DNA of 64,000 bases from Enoplolaimus lenunculus (taxonomy: Eukaryota; Nematoda; Enoplea; Enoplida; Thoracostomopsidae). Below are positions 1 to 40,378 of the stretch, in pieces. Made by a program: the position numbers and the translations under genes. The stretch spans positions 1-64,000 of the forward strand of contig JASANG010003973.1 in the NCBI GenBank assembly GCA_030248215.1, written 5' to 3'. Below the pieces are notes generated by a model that searched no databases, had not been told where the DNA came from, and was given only the letters and a program-made list of their open reading frames with translations. How positions within the stretch are numbered: the first letter of the stretch is position 1; the number at the start of each line of letters is the position of its first letter.

Positions 1-30
1 TGTGAGCCAGGTAGATACTAATAGCCTGGG

Positions 31-1675
31 GTTTGAATATTAAGGGTGTTAGGGGACTGGGCGAGTTCATCCAATTCCAGCCTTAACAAGGGTTTCGATC
101 TCCGATTTAGCACTCAGAAGCCCGTCGAACTCGCTAATAAACAAGACTAGAGTTAAGCTTTAATAACAAGTAAGTTAACATATTAATACGAACAAGTAAG
201 AATGCAACTTACAAATACGAACACGATTAGTTTTCAATACTCATGATTGAAAACTAAATGAAAACTAAGTTGAAGTTAAATCTAAACTCCAAAAAGAAAT
301 TAAAGCAGTATTAATTCTGCGCAAAAGCAAACAATCAGAAAACTAATTAGAACTCATTCCAATTTTCCCGGAAAATTGTCACCACATAGCACAAGACAAA
401 ACTACAGACTGAATTGCATTTTCAAAACAACAATTTGCATAAAACTCAAATCTAGAATCAAACAGGTTCTTCAGAGCAAAATACCAGCTATTTTGCTCTT
501 ACAACAATTTCTCTTAAAGCTGGTTATTAATCCAGATGGAAAATATTATTTTCTTTTACTTTTCAGATTTTCCTCTCAAAGAGGAAAACCGGTTTTTATC
601 TGCTGAGGTAATTATCCGGAAAATATTCTAAGTCCACGGGTATGTCATCACCCGCCTAGGTTTCATAATTTTCTTACACGGTTATGCCTTTACCGCTTAG
701 GCATCAGCGGTAGCAACCGCTCACAGACGAAACTGATCTGCAAGTTAACAAAGATCTGAAGTTGAAGCTTTAGAAATAATTTCTGGAAATTGCAGATCAT
801 GTATATAATGTATATATGTTCGTTAATTTACTTATGGTTTTGCCAAGATTTTACTTGTCATTTACGAGCTCACTTAAAATGCTGGTCGTTGTGCCTTTAT
901 TTCATATCATAACTGTATGCATAATGTTGTTATTTGTATGAACTGCTTGGCAGTGGAAGCCAAGAAAGGAAATAGAGGGGATGTGAGCGGTTGCTACCGC
1001 TGATGCCTAAGCGGTAAAGGCATAACCGTGTAAGAAAATTATGAAACCTAGACGGGTGATGACATACCCGTGGACTTAGAATATTTTCCGGATAATTACC
1101 TCAGCAGATAAAAACCGGTTTTCCTCTTTGAGAGGAAAATCTGAAAAGTAAAAGAAAGTAATATTTTCCATCTGGATTAATAACCAGCTTTAAGAGAAAT
1201 TATTGTAAGAGCAAAATAGCTGGTATTTTGCTCTGAAGAACCGGATTGATTCCAGATTGAAGTTTTATGCAAATTGTTGTTTTGTGATTACAATTCAGTC
1301 TGTAGTTTTGTCTTGTGCTATGTGGTGATAATTTTCCGGAGAAATGGGAATGAGTTTTAGTTAGTTTCGGATTGTTTTGCTTTTGCGCAGAATTAATACT
1401 GCTTAGTTTCTTTTTGGAATTTAGATTTACTTTCAACTTAGTTTTCATTTAGTTTTCAATCATGAGTATTGAAAACTAATCGTGTTCGTATTTGTAAGTT
1501 GCACTCTTACTTGTTCGTATTAATATGTTAACTTACTTGTTATTAAAGCTTAACTCTAGTCTTGTTTATTAGCGAGTTCGACGGGCTTCTGAGTGCTAAA
1601 TCGGAGATCGAAACCCTTGTTAAGGCTGGAATTGGATGAACTCGCCCAGTCCCCTAACAATCTTAATATTCAAAC
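31..1675. repeat. Large foldback: two ~695-bp inverted arms around a ~257-bp loop
   Basis: Bases 31-725 and 983-1675 are reverse complements over almost their whole length, with scattered substitutions; 726-982 is the unique loop. The inner edge of each arm carries a GCGGTAGCAACCGC palindrome. The outer part of each arm reads TGTTAGGGGACTGGGC (left) and its complement (right), and the inner arm end reads CTCACA, so each arm has TG...CA ends like a solo LTR, but in inverted orientation. Short frames inside the arms are open in both copies and match no family I know. It could be a foldback transposon, two head-to-head LTR-like repeats, or a fold-back assembly artefact. No flanking target duplication was found. 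Confidence 0.85.
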
Positions 1676-1759
1676 ACCTCAATGTCAGAACTGCACGGTC
1701 GGGACGACCGTTTTCCCCGAAGCACTAACAATATACGCACGCGAGTCAATCGCGCTAAC

Positions 1760-2390
1760 CAAATTTTCGCCACCCGAGCCACCCCGACACACAACAGAAA
1801 CCCGCACTATCCCGCACACAGAACGAGAACCCAAACCACCACAAAAACACACCCCACCCACGCACCACCCAAACAGCACTCAAAAACAAAAAACAAAACC
1901 AACCACCACGACCCACAATTCTACAAAAAACAACCCAAAACCCACCACCCAAACAGGACCCACACCACGCAATCCAACACAACACACGACCACACAAAAA
2001 CCCACAGAAAAGCCGCACAAAAAACACCAGAAAAACCAAGCAAACATCCCCCACACAAGAAAAAAACAGCGAAAACCCCGAGCAACACACAGCACCACAC
2101 AAGCGAAAACAAAAAGAGAGACTCACCCAAACAAAAAAACAAGCAACACACAAGCACACAAGAGCAAAGAAAAAAACAGACACAAAACCCACAAAGAAAA
2201 AACCAACCGAAACCGCCAACAGCAAACAACCCGCCCAAAAGAAACCAAAGAAAAAAACAAAAACCTTAAACAACAACACACACAAACACAACACAACAGA
2301 AAAAAGACAGACACACCCCAAACCCCCCGCGCACAAAAGGGCCAAAAAAAAAAACCAGAACACCCCCGACCAGCCTTCCGAGACCAGCCG
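1760..2390. repeat. Strand-asymmetric A/C-rich block almost lacking T
   Basis: For about 600 bases the plus strand is A and C with some G and only a handful of T. No regular repeat unit is visible; the text is irregular, made of ACA, CCA and AAC words. Because T is missing, long frames stay open on both strands, but their translations are only Thr/Lys/His/Pro/Gln (plus) or Phe/Cys/Val/Gly (minus) and are not believable proteins. Composition returns to normal abruptly at both edges. It may be low-complexity genomic DNA or a sequencing or assembly artefact next to the foldback. Confidence 0.8.
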
Positions 2391-2712
2391 TGTAAAGTCT
2401 TGATCTCGGTCAACTTCTGTTCGTCACCGAAAAAAGTAAAGTTTTTTGAATAAACTTCAAAATGCTTTCTTCGTAGTTTTTTGTGCGTTTCATGTTTTTT
2501 ATGTTCTTCAGAATATGAGACACTTCAACAATACGGCCATGCCACCACAGTAAACACCACGGTAACACTAGAATTCGTTGCACGTGTGTGCAACTACGGG
2601 AAACTAGTTTAATTTATTTCTGCAAAATACATGAAGGCAAAACAAACCTCATGCTGATATTGTACATCGGAAAAACGCAAATACATTGGCATTATTGTTC
2701 CCTTATATGCAG

Positions 2713-3092
2713 TAGCCTGGATGGGACTGGAGGATATTAATTTTCAGGGTACCGGATTAAAGCCGGATTGTGAATTTTTGCCGGAACTGGATATCAACCC
2801 GTTGTATCGTCTAAAGTTGTTTAACATGGTATTTGAGTCTCGCAAAAGTATACATAAGTTGATTAAAATTAATTGTTAGCATGAAATGTTCATTTGACAA
2901 CAATATCAAAACTTGCACTTCTAGACTTGCCGAAATATATAATGCAATCGCAATAAGATGTTAAAACACTCAATTGAAAAAGCAGTTTATGAAATCTGAA
3001 ACCGCGACCATAAATATCCGGTATCCGGTAGGTTCATGCCGGTTGTGGATATTGCTTTACAAATATCTGGATATGCGGTCGGGTTCGCACGG
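2713..3092. mobile_element. Decayed hAT-like short element, family B (CCGGATAT type)
   Basis: This stretch has the family B text in order: GGATATTAATTTTC, ACCGGATT and GCCGG near the left, AAAAAGCAGTTTATGA in the body, then ATATCCGGTATCCGGTAGG and GGTCGGGTTCGCAC at the right. The same blocks occur at 24,950-25,386 and 26,829-27,265. The outer CAGGGTG ends have decayed. Bases 2400-2710, between the A/C-rich block and this copy, show nothing recognisable. Confidence 0.65.
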
Positions 3093-3344
3093 GATTTATG
3101 AGGCATAAAAACCTAAAAACTCAATAGCCAGTTGTAAGTCGGCGTGGCTCTGTGGTAGGTGCTTACTGAGAATCCGTCTTCTTATTTTCAGCTGCACAGA
3201 CTCAGAACTAAAACCGTCGTACCCTAGCTAAACCAACTTATCACAGGTGCATGTTCCTGTCAATTCCAAACCTGGCGTCGGGTTTTAGGTTTTTCAGGAG
3301 ACGGGCGACGTTAAGTGTCACGTTGGGGCTATTATATATTTTGT

Positions 3345-3381
3345 ATTTGTTTATTTATTTGTAGCTATACTGATAAATATT
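3345..3381 (+). promoter_or_regulatory. Splice acceptor just upstream of the tankyrase start codon
   Basis: A T-rich tract ends in TAG at 3362-3364, 17 bases before the ATG at 3382. In an animal gene this usually means a 5'-UTR intron whose first exon lies upstream, or a spliced-leader trans-splice site. No donor or leader exon was identified, so the true transcription start is unknown. The BCCIP gene downstream has the same arrangement. Confidence 0.5.
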
Positions 3382-33676
<30,295 letters not shown>

Positions 33677-33888
33677 TATAGCTGTATTATTAATATTGTT
33701 TGTTGTTATAATATAATTACTTTACTTGGTATTCACTTTAGTTTTTATGTTCAGTGACTTAATCGTGAGCGATTAGAAAATTTTGATTATAAAAACATGA
33801 TCGCAAACCCAACCGCGATTACTGCACACTTAATTTTGTCCGTTATTCTCTAGATTCATATTGTTATTTGGCTTATAGATTCAATCGT

Positions 33889-33894
33889 AATAAA
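33889..33894 (+). terminator. Candidate AATAAA polyadenylation signal of tankyrase
   Basis: The first AATAAA after the tankyrase stop lies 213 bases downstream. It sits inside copy 1 of the 2,445-bp tandem duplication, so an identical signal recurs at 36334-36339. Confidence 0.45.
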
Positions 33895-33950
33895 ATTTGC
33901 TGACATATTGTGAAAATTATTACCAGAAATACCACGGTATTCAAGTTAAG

Positions 33951-34110
33951 GGCCCATGTATAAAGATCAGGGGCGGAACGTTTTTTTGTAAGACTAGAAT
34001 AGATTAAGCTTTAGACTATTTTTTTCGTGCCAAGACTAATTCTTACGCTTTGGCGTAGGCTTAGGAATATGCTTATAATACTGTTTCGCCCCTGTTCTTT
34101 ACATTGGCCC
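33951..34110. mobile_element. Short TIR element, GGCCCATGT-CAGGGGCG subfamily
   Basis: The ends GGCCCATGTATAAAGATCAG and the complement of GGGCCAATGTAAAGAACAGG face each other, followed inward by GGGGCG. GCTTTGGCGTAGGCTTAGG lies inside. It recurs in the second duplication copy at 36,396-36,555. The TAA-flanked element starts only four bases beyond its right end. Confidence 0.75.
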
Positions 34111-34116
34111 ATATAA

Positions 34117-34795
34117 TGTGGGGTTCACGTTATAACCGGAGCAGCTTGGGACACGTCTTATCCCTTTTAGCATATTGGGTAACATTTTGTCTGCTAATAG
34201 ACTCTATATCATATTCAAAAAGTCGTATTTGTCTGCTATCATTTTGTCTAGGTCACCTTTTGTCCTTTAATATCATATGATATTCGACGTATTGTCAGCG
34301 AATATCATATGATATATTTTCAAATGTCTGCATACTTGAGGTAACATACCCAAATTGTCCTGTTGAATATCATATGATACTAAAATTTGAAATTTGAATT
34401 TTTGAATTATGACAGTGTTTTTCTAAGCGGTTTTGTGTCGGAAATGAATTGGCAGACGTGAATTTGGTATTTTAAGAACAGCTGTGCGTCTGCCGTTCGA
34501 CATTCCATTTATTTATTAGCACCCAAAAATTACACTGTCCCGCTGAATATCATATGACATGCGTTGTAATTCTGGAATATCATACAATATTCCCATAACT
34601 GTCCCCCACTGTCACGTGACATACCGACTCTTGTACACATTGATTTTCTGAGACCGGCGGTTTGTAAGCAAATGTCATATGACATTCCACTTTTGTCAAT
34701 TCACCCGATATGAGTGCTCGAATTTTAACGTTGGCCTCGAATCAACATGGGACAAACCTTGTCCCGCCTGCCCCGGTTATAACGTGAATCCTGCA
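34117..34795. mobile_element. Short TIR element with TAA target duplication (PIF/Harbinger-like), copy 1
   Basis: 679 bp. The left end TGTGGGGTTCACGTTATAAC and the complement of the right end TGCAGGATTCACGTTATAAC form TIRs of about 23 bp or more. It is flanked by TAA at 34,114-34,116 and 34,796-34,798, the TWA target of PIF/Harbinger elements. The interior has a series of ATATCATATGATAT-type palindromes and no coding frame. A third, diverged copy with its own TAA flanks is at 54,851-55,523. Confidence 0.85.
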
Positions 34796-35143
34796 TAAGT
34801 AGGGCCAGACTTGCGTTCTTTACGTTTGCGCAATCAAATACGGTATGTTGTCTCATGCTTTGTATAACTAGAATTTATTATGTAGTAAATTATTCTGCGT
34901 TACTTTTTGCCTTTGGGTTCATGCATTTGAGCGGTAGGATGTCATCTGTTGAAGTGTGCAGTGTGCTGGTTGATGATCGTGGAGTTTGATCCGCATAGCG
35001 TTCCTTTGTAAGCTCATAACTAGAACCATGTGTCGGTAACATGGTGTACACAGTGGTTCGGAATCGTACTTTGTGATTTGGGTACCGTAAGCAACAGAGG
35101 GAATAAATTGTAAGCTACGTTCTGATATTTAAAGTTACTGTAG

Positions 35144-35501
35144 CAGGATGCAAACGGATAGTAAACGAAAACGGATAGTGATCAAAATAAAGGAAAACAG
35201 ATATTGAAATATATAAGTTTTAACACCTGTTTTATTTTTTGCCAACATAATCGAGGCATGTTAAATTCGACGATCTTTCAGCAATTTCAAAGAAAAAATG
35301 TCGGATGCATCGAAGTTTTTTAAAATTTTGGATGAATTTCGTAATTATTTCATTTCGAACAATTGCAGCATATTTTTAACAAAAAAATTGCGAGATGTAT
35401 ACATGATATATAAATAATTTTGAACGTAAAAAACAATTTCCATTATTTCTATAACGGGAACACATCAATTTTTATGGAAACGGATATCCGGTTACACCCT
35501 G
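35144..35501. mobile_element. Diverged hAT-like element in the duplicated unit (copy 1)
   Basis: It begins CAGGATGCAAACGGATAGT and ends ACGGATATCCGGTTACACCC then TG, the same plan as families A and B with an AAACGG iteration. Its second copy is at 37,589-37,946. Flanking bases (TACTGTAG / CATTCTAG) do not clearly duplicate. Confidence 0.7.
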
Positions 35502-35593
35502 CATTCTAGCATTAGATTTGAATTCGTTATCCGGCTTCGGCCGGAAATTATGGAGTGTGATCAAAAAATTTGGTTTTAGGTTTATTTTTAAGA

Positions 35594-35945
35594 AATCCTG
35601 ACCAAAGTGTAACCGGATTTACGTTTACGGTAAAAATTCATATTCGTTTCCGTTATAGGCATACCGGAAATTCCGTTATTTTTACGCTTAAAATTTAAGT
35701 TATAAAACCATGTATATCGCAATTTGTCATTATAGATATGCAGAATTATGAAATTCATCAAAAGTCTTCTACCATTTTTGTTTAAAATTTTACAAAGCAT
35801 AGTGAATATTTGCACGTCTCAAACGTGTTGGCAGAAAAATAAAAATCTTTGAAACTTTTATACTTAAATAGTCGTCTTTCGTTGCTTTCATTTCGATCGC
35901 TATCCGTTTCGTTTCCGTTATTTTTACTTTTTGTATGCTCTTTGA
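35594..35945. mobile_element. hAT-like element, family F, in the duplicated unit (copy 1)
   Basis: GACCAAAGTGTAACCGGATT at the left and TTTCCGTTATTTTTACTTTT at the right, with CATACCGGAAATTCCG and GTGAATATTTGCACGTCTC in the body, match 45,968-46,337 (AGGGCGTAACCGAATATCGG start, GTGAATATCTGCATGCCT in the body). Its twin is at 38,039-38,390. Confidence 0.65.
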
Positions 35946-36561
35946 TCCAGACAATTTGTTTTCAAAATTGTACCAAGCTGCCACAAATTCCATTACCGGA
36001 GCCGGAGATAGATTTTCTGCCTATACCGGAGCCGAAAACAGACTTCCTGTTGCATCATTTAACCGAATATGCTGGAGTGACGATCTGTCGAACTCGGAAA
36101 TTTATTGTAACCCTGATTTTGGCCCATGTTACTTTACGGGGCGTAAAGGTTTGTGGTGGGTCTATAAAAGAGTGGGTGTTGATTCTAGATCACCATTGGC
36201 CCTGATTTGTAACAACGAACTGGTTAATGGCTATGTGTAAGTATTCGAAACTGCATACCGCGATTACTGCACACTTAATTTTGTCCGTTATTCTCTAGAT
36301 TCATATTGTTATTTGGCTTATAGATTCAATCGTAATAAAATTTGCTGACATATTGTGAAAATTATTACCAGAAATACCACGGTATTCAAGTTAAGGGCCC
36401 ATGTATAAAGATCAGGGGCGGAACGTTTTTTTGTAAGACTAGAATAGATTAAGCTTTAGACTATTTTTTTCGTGCCAAGACTAATTCTTACGCTTTGGCG
36501 TAGGCTTAGGAATATGCTTATAATACTGTTTCGCCCCTGTTCTTTACATTGGCCCATATAA

Positions 36562-37240
36562 TGTGGGGTTCACGTTATAACCGGAGCAGCTTGGGACACG
36601 TCTTATCCCTTTTAGCATATTGGGTAACATTTTGTCTGCTAATAGACTCTATATCATATTCAAAAAGTCGTATTTGTCTGCTATCATTTTGTCTAGGTCA
36701 CCTTTTGTCCTTTAATATCATATGATATTCGACGTATTGTCAGCGAATATCATATGATATATTTTCAAATGTCTGCATACTTGAGGTAACATACCCAAAT
36801 TGTCCTGTTGAATATCATATGATACTAAAATTTGAAATTTGAATTTTTGAATTATGACAGTGTTTTTCTAAGCGGTTTTGTGTCGGAAATGAATTGGCAG
36901 ACGTGAATTTGGTATTTTAAGAACAGCTGTGCGTCTGCCGTTCGACATTCCATTTATTTATTAGCACCCAAAAATTACACTGTCCCGCTGAATATCATAT
37001 GACATGCGTTGTAATTCTGGAATATCATACAATATTCCCATAACTGTCCCCCACTGTCACGTGACATACCGACTCTTGTACACATTGATTTTCTGAGACC
37101 GGCGGTTTGTAAGCAAATGTCATATGACATTCCACTTTTGTCAATTCACCCGATATGAGTGCTCGAATTTTAACGTTGGCCTCGAATCAACATGGGACAA
37201 ACCTTGTCCCGCCTGCCCCGGTTATAACGTGAATCCTGCA
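36562..37240. mobile_element. TAA-flanked short TIR element (PIF/Harbinger-like), copy 2
   Basis: The same element as 34,117-34,795, present here only because it lies inside the second unit of the tandem duplication. Ends and TAA flanks are identical. Confidence 0.85.
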
Positions 37241-38701
37241 TAAGTAGGGCCAGACTTGCGTTCTTTACGTTTGCGCAATCAAATACGGTATGTTGTCTCA
37301 TGCTTTGTATAACTAGAATTTATTATGTAGTAAATTATTCTGCGTTACTTTTTGCCTTTGGGTTCATGCATTTGAGCGGTAGGATGTCATCTGTTGAAGT
37401 GTGCAGTGTGCTGGTTGATGATCGTGGAGTTTGATCCGCATAGCGTTCCTTTGTAAGCTCATAACTAGAACCATGTGTCGGTAACATGGTGTACACAGTG
37501 GTTCGGAATCGTACTTTGTGATTTGGGTACCGTAAGCAACAGAGGGAATAAATTGTAAGCTACGTTCTGATATTTAAAGTTACTGTAGCAGGATGCAAAC
37601 GGATAGTAAACGAAAACGGATAGTGATCAAAATAAAGGAAAACAGATATTGAAATATATAAGTTTTAACACCTGTTTTATTTTTTGCCAACATAATCGAG
37701 GCATGTTAAATTCGACGATCTTTCAGCAATTTCAAAGAAAAAATGTCGGATGCATCGAAGTTTTTTTAAATTTTGGATGAATTTCGTAATTATTTCATTT
37801 CGAACAATTGCAGCATATTTTTAACAAAAAAATTGCGAGATGTATACATGATATATAAATAATTTTGAACGTAAAAAACAATTTCCATTATTTCTATAAC
37901 GGGAACACATCAATTTTTATGGAAACGGATATCCGGTTACACCCTGCATTCTAGCATTAGATTTGAATTCGTTATCCGGCTTCGGCCGGAAATTATGGAG
38001 TGTGATCAAAAAATTTGGTTTTAGGTTTATTTTTAAGAAATCCTGACCAAAGTGTAACCGGATTTACGTTTACGGTAAAAATTCATATTCGTTTCCGTTA
38101 TAGGCATACCGGAAATTCCGTTATTTTTACGCTTAAAATTTAAGTTATAAAACCATGTATATCGCAATTTGTCATTACAGATATGCAGAATTATGAAATT
38201 CATCAAAAGTCTTCTACCATTTTTGTTTAAAATTTTACAAAGCATAGTGAATATTTGCACGTCTCAAACGTGTTGGCAGAAAAATAAAAATCTTTGAAAC
38301 TTTTATACTTAAATAGTCGTCTTTCGTTGCTTTCATTTCGATCGCTATCCGTTTCGTTTCCGTTATTTTTACTTTTTGTATGCTCTTTGATCCAGACAAT
38401 TTGTTTTCAAAATTGTACCAAGCTGCCACAAATTCCATTACCGGAGCCGGAGATAGATTTTCTGCCTATACCGGAGCCGAAAACAGACTTCCTGTTGCAT
38501 CATTTAACCGAATATGCTGGAGTGACGATCTGTCGAACTCGGAAATTTATTGTAACCCTGATTTTGGCCCATGTTACTTTACGGGGCGTAAAGGTTTGTG
38601 GTGGGTCTATAAAAGAGTGGGTGTTGATTCTAGATCACCATTGGCCCTGATTTGTAACAACGAACTGGTTAATGGCTATGTGTAAGTATTCGAAACTGCA
38701 T

Positions 38702-39415
38702 TGGTCTCTGAATGTATTTTCCAATTGCTGTTAAGAGTTGCGTTACAACCAAAGGTGTAAGTGGGTAAGGATTTTTTATAGCGCTGCTCTTTACCCACTT
38801 CCTGCATTTAACCCGTCCTTATTTTTTCTCTGCGTTCAATACAATTGTGCAATTTTACAGTGCATTGATGTTAGTCGCACGATTTAGGCTGCAAAACGAA
38901 ACCAGGTCATAAATTATAACTTCGATAAGGCATCGTTTTAAGAACCGTAATTTTGAACCACTGTTTGCTGTTTTATGAAAATTTTAGGTGTGTAAAGATT
39001 AACAAATTTTTACCCGCGCTTTGAAATTCTTTACCCGCGGGTATACCCGCGTCAAAATGTTCTTACCCGGCCCGTTGGTACCCACAGATGATGCAGCTGT
39101 GGTAATAACACATATCATCGTGCAGCGTTGCGCGTTGCAAGTAAAAGTTGGGGGCGCCAGAACCGCGCTTTTAGTTTAACGCAAACCAAAGCGTGCCAAT
39201 TACTGTGTATATTGCTAAATTGCTATAATGGTCTGAACGCGGTATCGGGTTGTTGGTTATAAGCGAATCCTGTGAAATATAGCTGTATTAAACTTGGATG
39301 ACTAGCTAGTTGTAAAAATTTGTGGGAACAATGGTTGAACGAGGTATTATAAGTTTAAAAATGCAAGGAAAAAGAAGTTGTACTCATGACGTTGAGTCTT
39401 TGTATGCCAATTTTG
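38702..39415. other. Intergenic stretch upstream of BCCIP
   Basis: About 700 bases with a GC-richer patch at 39,000-39,100 (TTTACCCGCGGGTATACCCG). No gene, TIR or tandem repeat was recognised. Confidence 0.45.
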
Positions 39416-39803
39416 CAGGGTGCAATCGGAATTCCGATTCCGATTAGAATTCTGATTCAAAACGAGTTTCGATCCCGATTCCGATTGCACAATCAATCGG
39501 AGTCGGAATTTCCACATTTTAATTGTAGGGCTACTTGTTGTGATATGTTGAATAAATATTCTGTATCATTTATTTAATAAATTGTTTTCGAGATGATAAC
39601 TTATAAATAACTGATTGTAGTTTAGCTTTACAGAACCAAAAAATTATTACCAATTTGTTCCGGTGACGTCTTTGAGAATTGTTGACAGCCGACAGACATT
39701 CTAAATCAATATTATATTTTGTTAATACAAGTTATCCGCATAGTCACAAGTTTTGTAGTTTCGATTCCGATTCCGGCATAATCCAGTTCCGCTTTGCACC
39801 CTG
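39416..39803. mobile_element. hAT-like short element, family D, intact with 8-bp duplication
   Basis: 388 bp from CAGGGTGCAATCGGAATTCC, followed by GATTCCGATT, to the complement CCGGCATAATCCAGTTCCG with TTTGCACCCTG. It is flanked by perfect direct repeats CAATTTTG at 39,408-39,415 and 39,804-39,811. CAGGG ends plus an 8-bp duplication are the hAT signature. No transposase frame. Confidence 0.92.
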
Positions 39804-39839
39804 CAATTTTGTGCTTGTGAATGTAGTTATTTTCCTCAC

Positions 39840-40378
39840 TTGTAGCTAAGGGGAGGGTCGTTTTTCAGCAGGTTTGCAGTAGAGTATATAAACTTAAGCT
39901 GTGGACTAATTTTTCCGTTTATGCTTACGCGTTGGCTGAGATATTAACAGATCTTTACGTTGAAACTTAGTCTTAATTGTAGGCTTAGGAATAAGCTTGT
40001 ATTACTATTGCAGCCCCAGCTTAACAACTGCGGTAATTTTTGGAACCTTTATACTTCACAGTATGCCTGCTAGAAAGAGGCAAAAGTTATCGAAAAAAGG
40101 CAGGAACCTTAATGCAGCCAGTACTTCAAAGGATACCGGCCAAGGTTCAGCATCTGAAGACGATGAAGAAATAGCCAATTCCTTTGAGGTAACAAGCAAC
40201 TACTATTATTCTATATGGTTCATGTATATATAGAACAGGACCGGATCGTTTTCCGGAGGGGCTATAATAGAGTCAGTTTAAGGTTTAGACTATTTTTTGC
40301 TTAGGCTTAGGCTTAGGCGTAGGCTTAGGAATATGTTTATACTACTGTTCTGGCGCTGTTCTATACATGGGCCTTCTA
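39840..40378. mobile_element. Two GCTTAGG-type short elements flanking BCCIP exon 1
   Basis: A decayed copy at about 39,840-40,022 ends GCAGCCCCAGCTTA, only 40 bases before the BCCIP ATG. A better copy at about 40,240-40,378 starts in intron 1 with ACAGGACCGG and ends GTTCTGGCGCTGTTCTATAC then ATGGGCC. The second holds TTAGGCTTAGGCTTAGGCG. The first may supply part of the BCCIP promoter or 5' UTR. Confidence 0.6.

Larger units (their letters stand above)
33812..38701 (+). repeat. Tandem duplication, 2 x 2,445 bp, almost identical
   Basis: Copy 1 is 33,812-36,256 and copy 2 is 36,257-38,701. I noticed only two substitutions (A/T near 35,325 versus 37,770, and T/C near 35,738 versus 38,183) and no length change; this was read by eye. 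Each copy holds the same nested set of short elements: a GGCCCATGT element, a TAA-flanked element, and two CCGG-type elements. The short open frames inside are repeats of each other and are not genes. Identity this high means a very recent duplication, or two haplotypes placed in series by the assembler. Confidence 0.95.

Noticed and set aside
1593-2453. Long open frames on both strands, up to 286 aa
   Set aside because: They are open only because T (and so TAA, TAG and TGA) is almost absent; the translations are low-complexity and have no protein character.
3130-3200. tRNA-like GGCGTGGCTCTGTGGTAGG
   Set aside because: It has an A-box look, but no anticodon arm or B box follows at a suitable distance.
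35588-38685. Repeated open frames of 75-118 aa
   Set aside because: They are identical because of the tandem duplication and lie across transposon ends; no codon or splice evidence.
40290-40330. TTAGGC repeats as a telomere or interstitial telomere
   Set aside because: Only about three units, always inside a short TIR element that occurs many times in the window.
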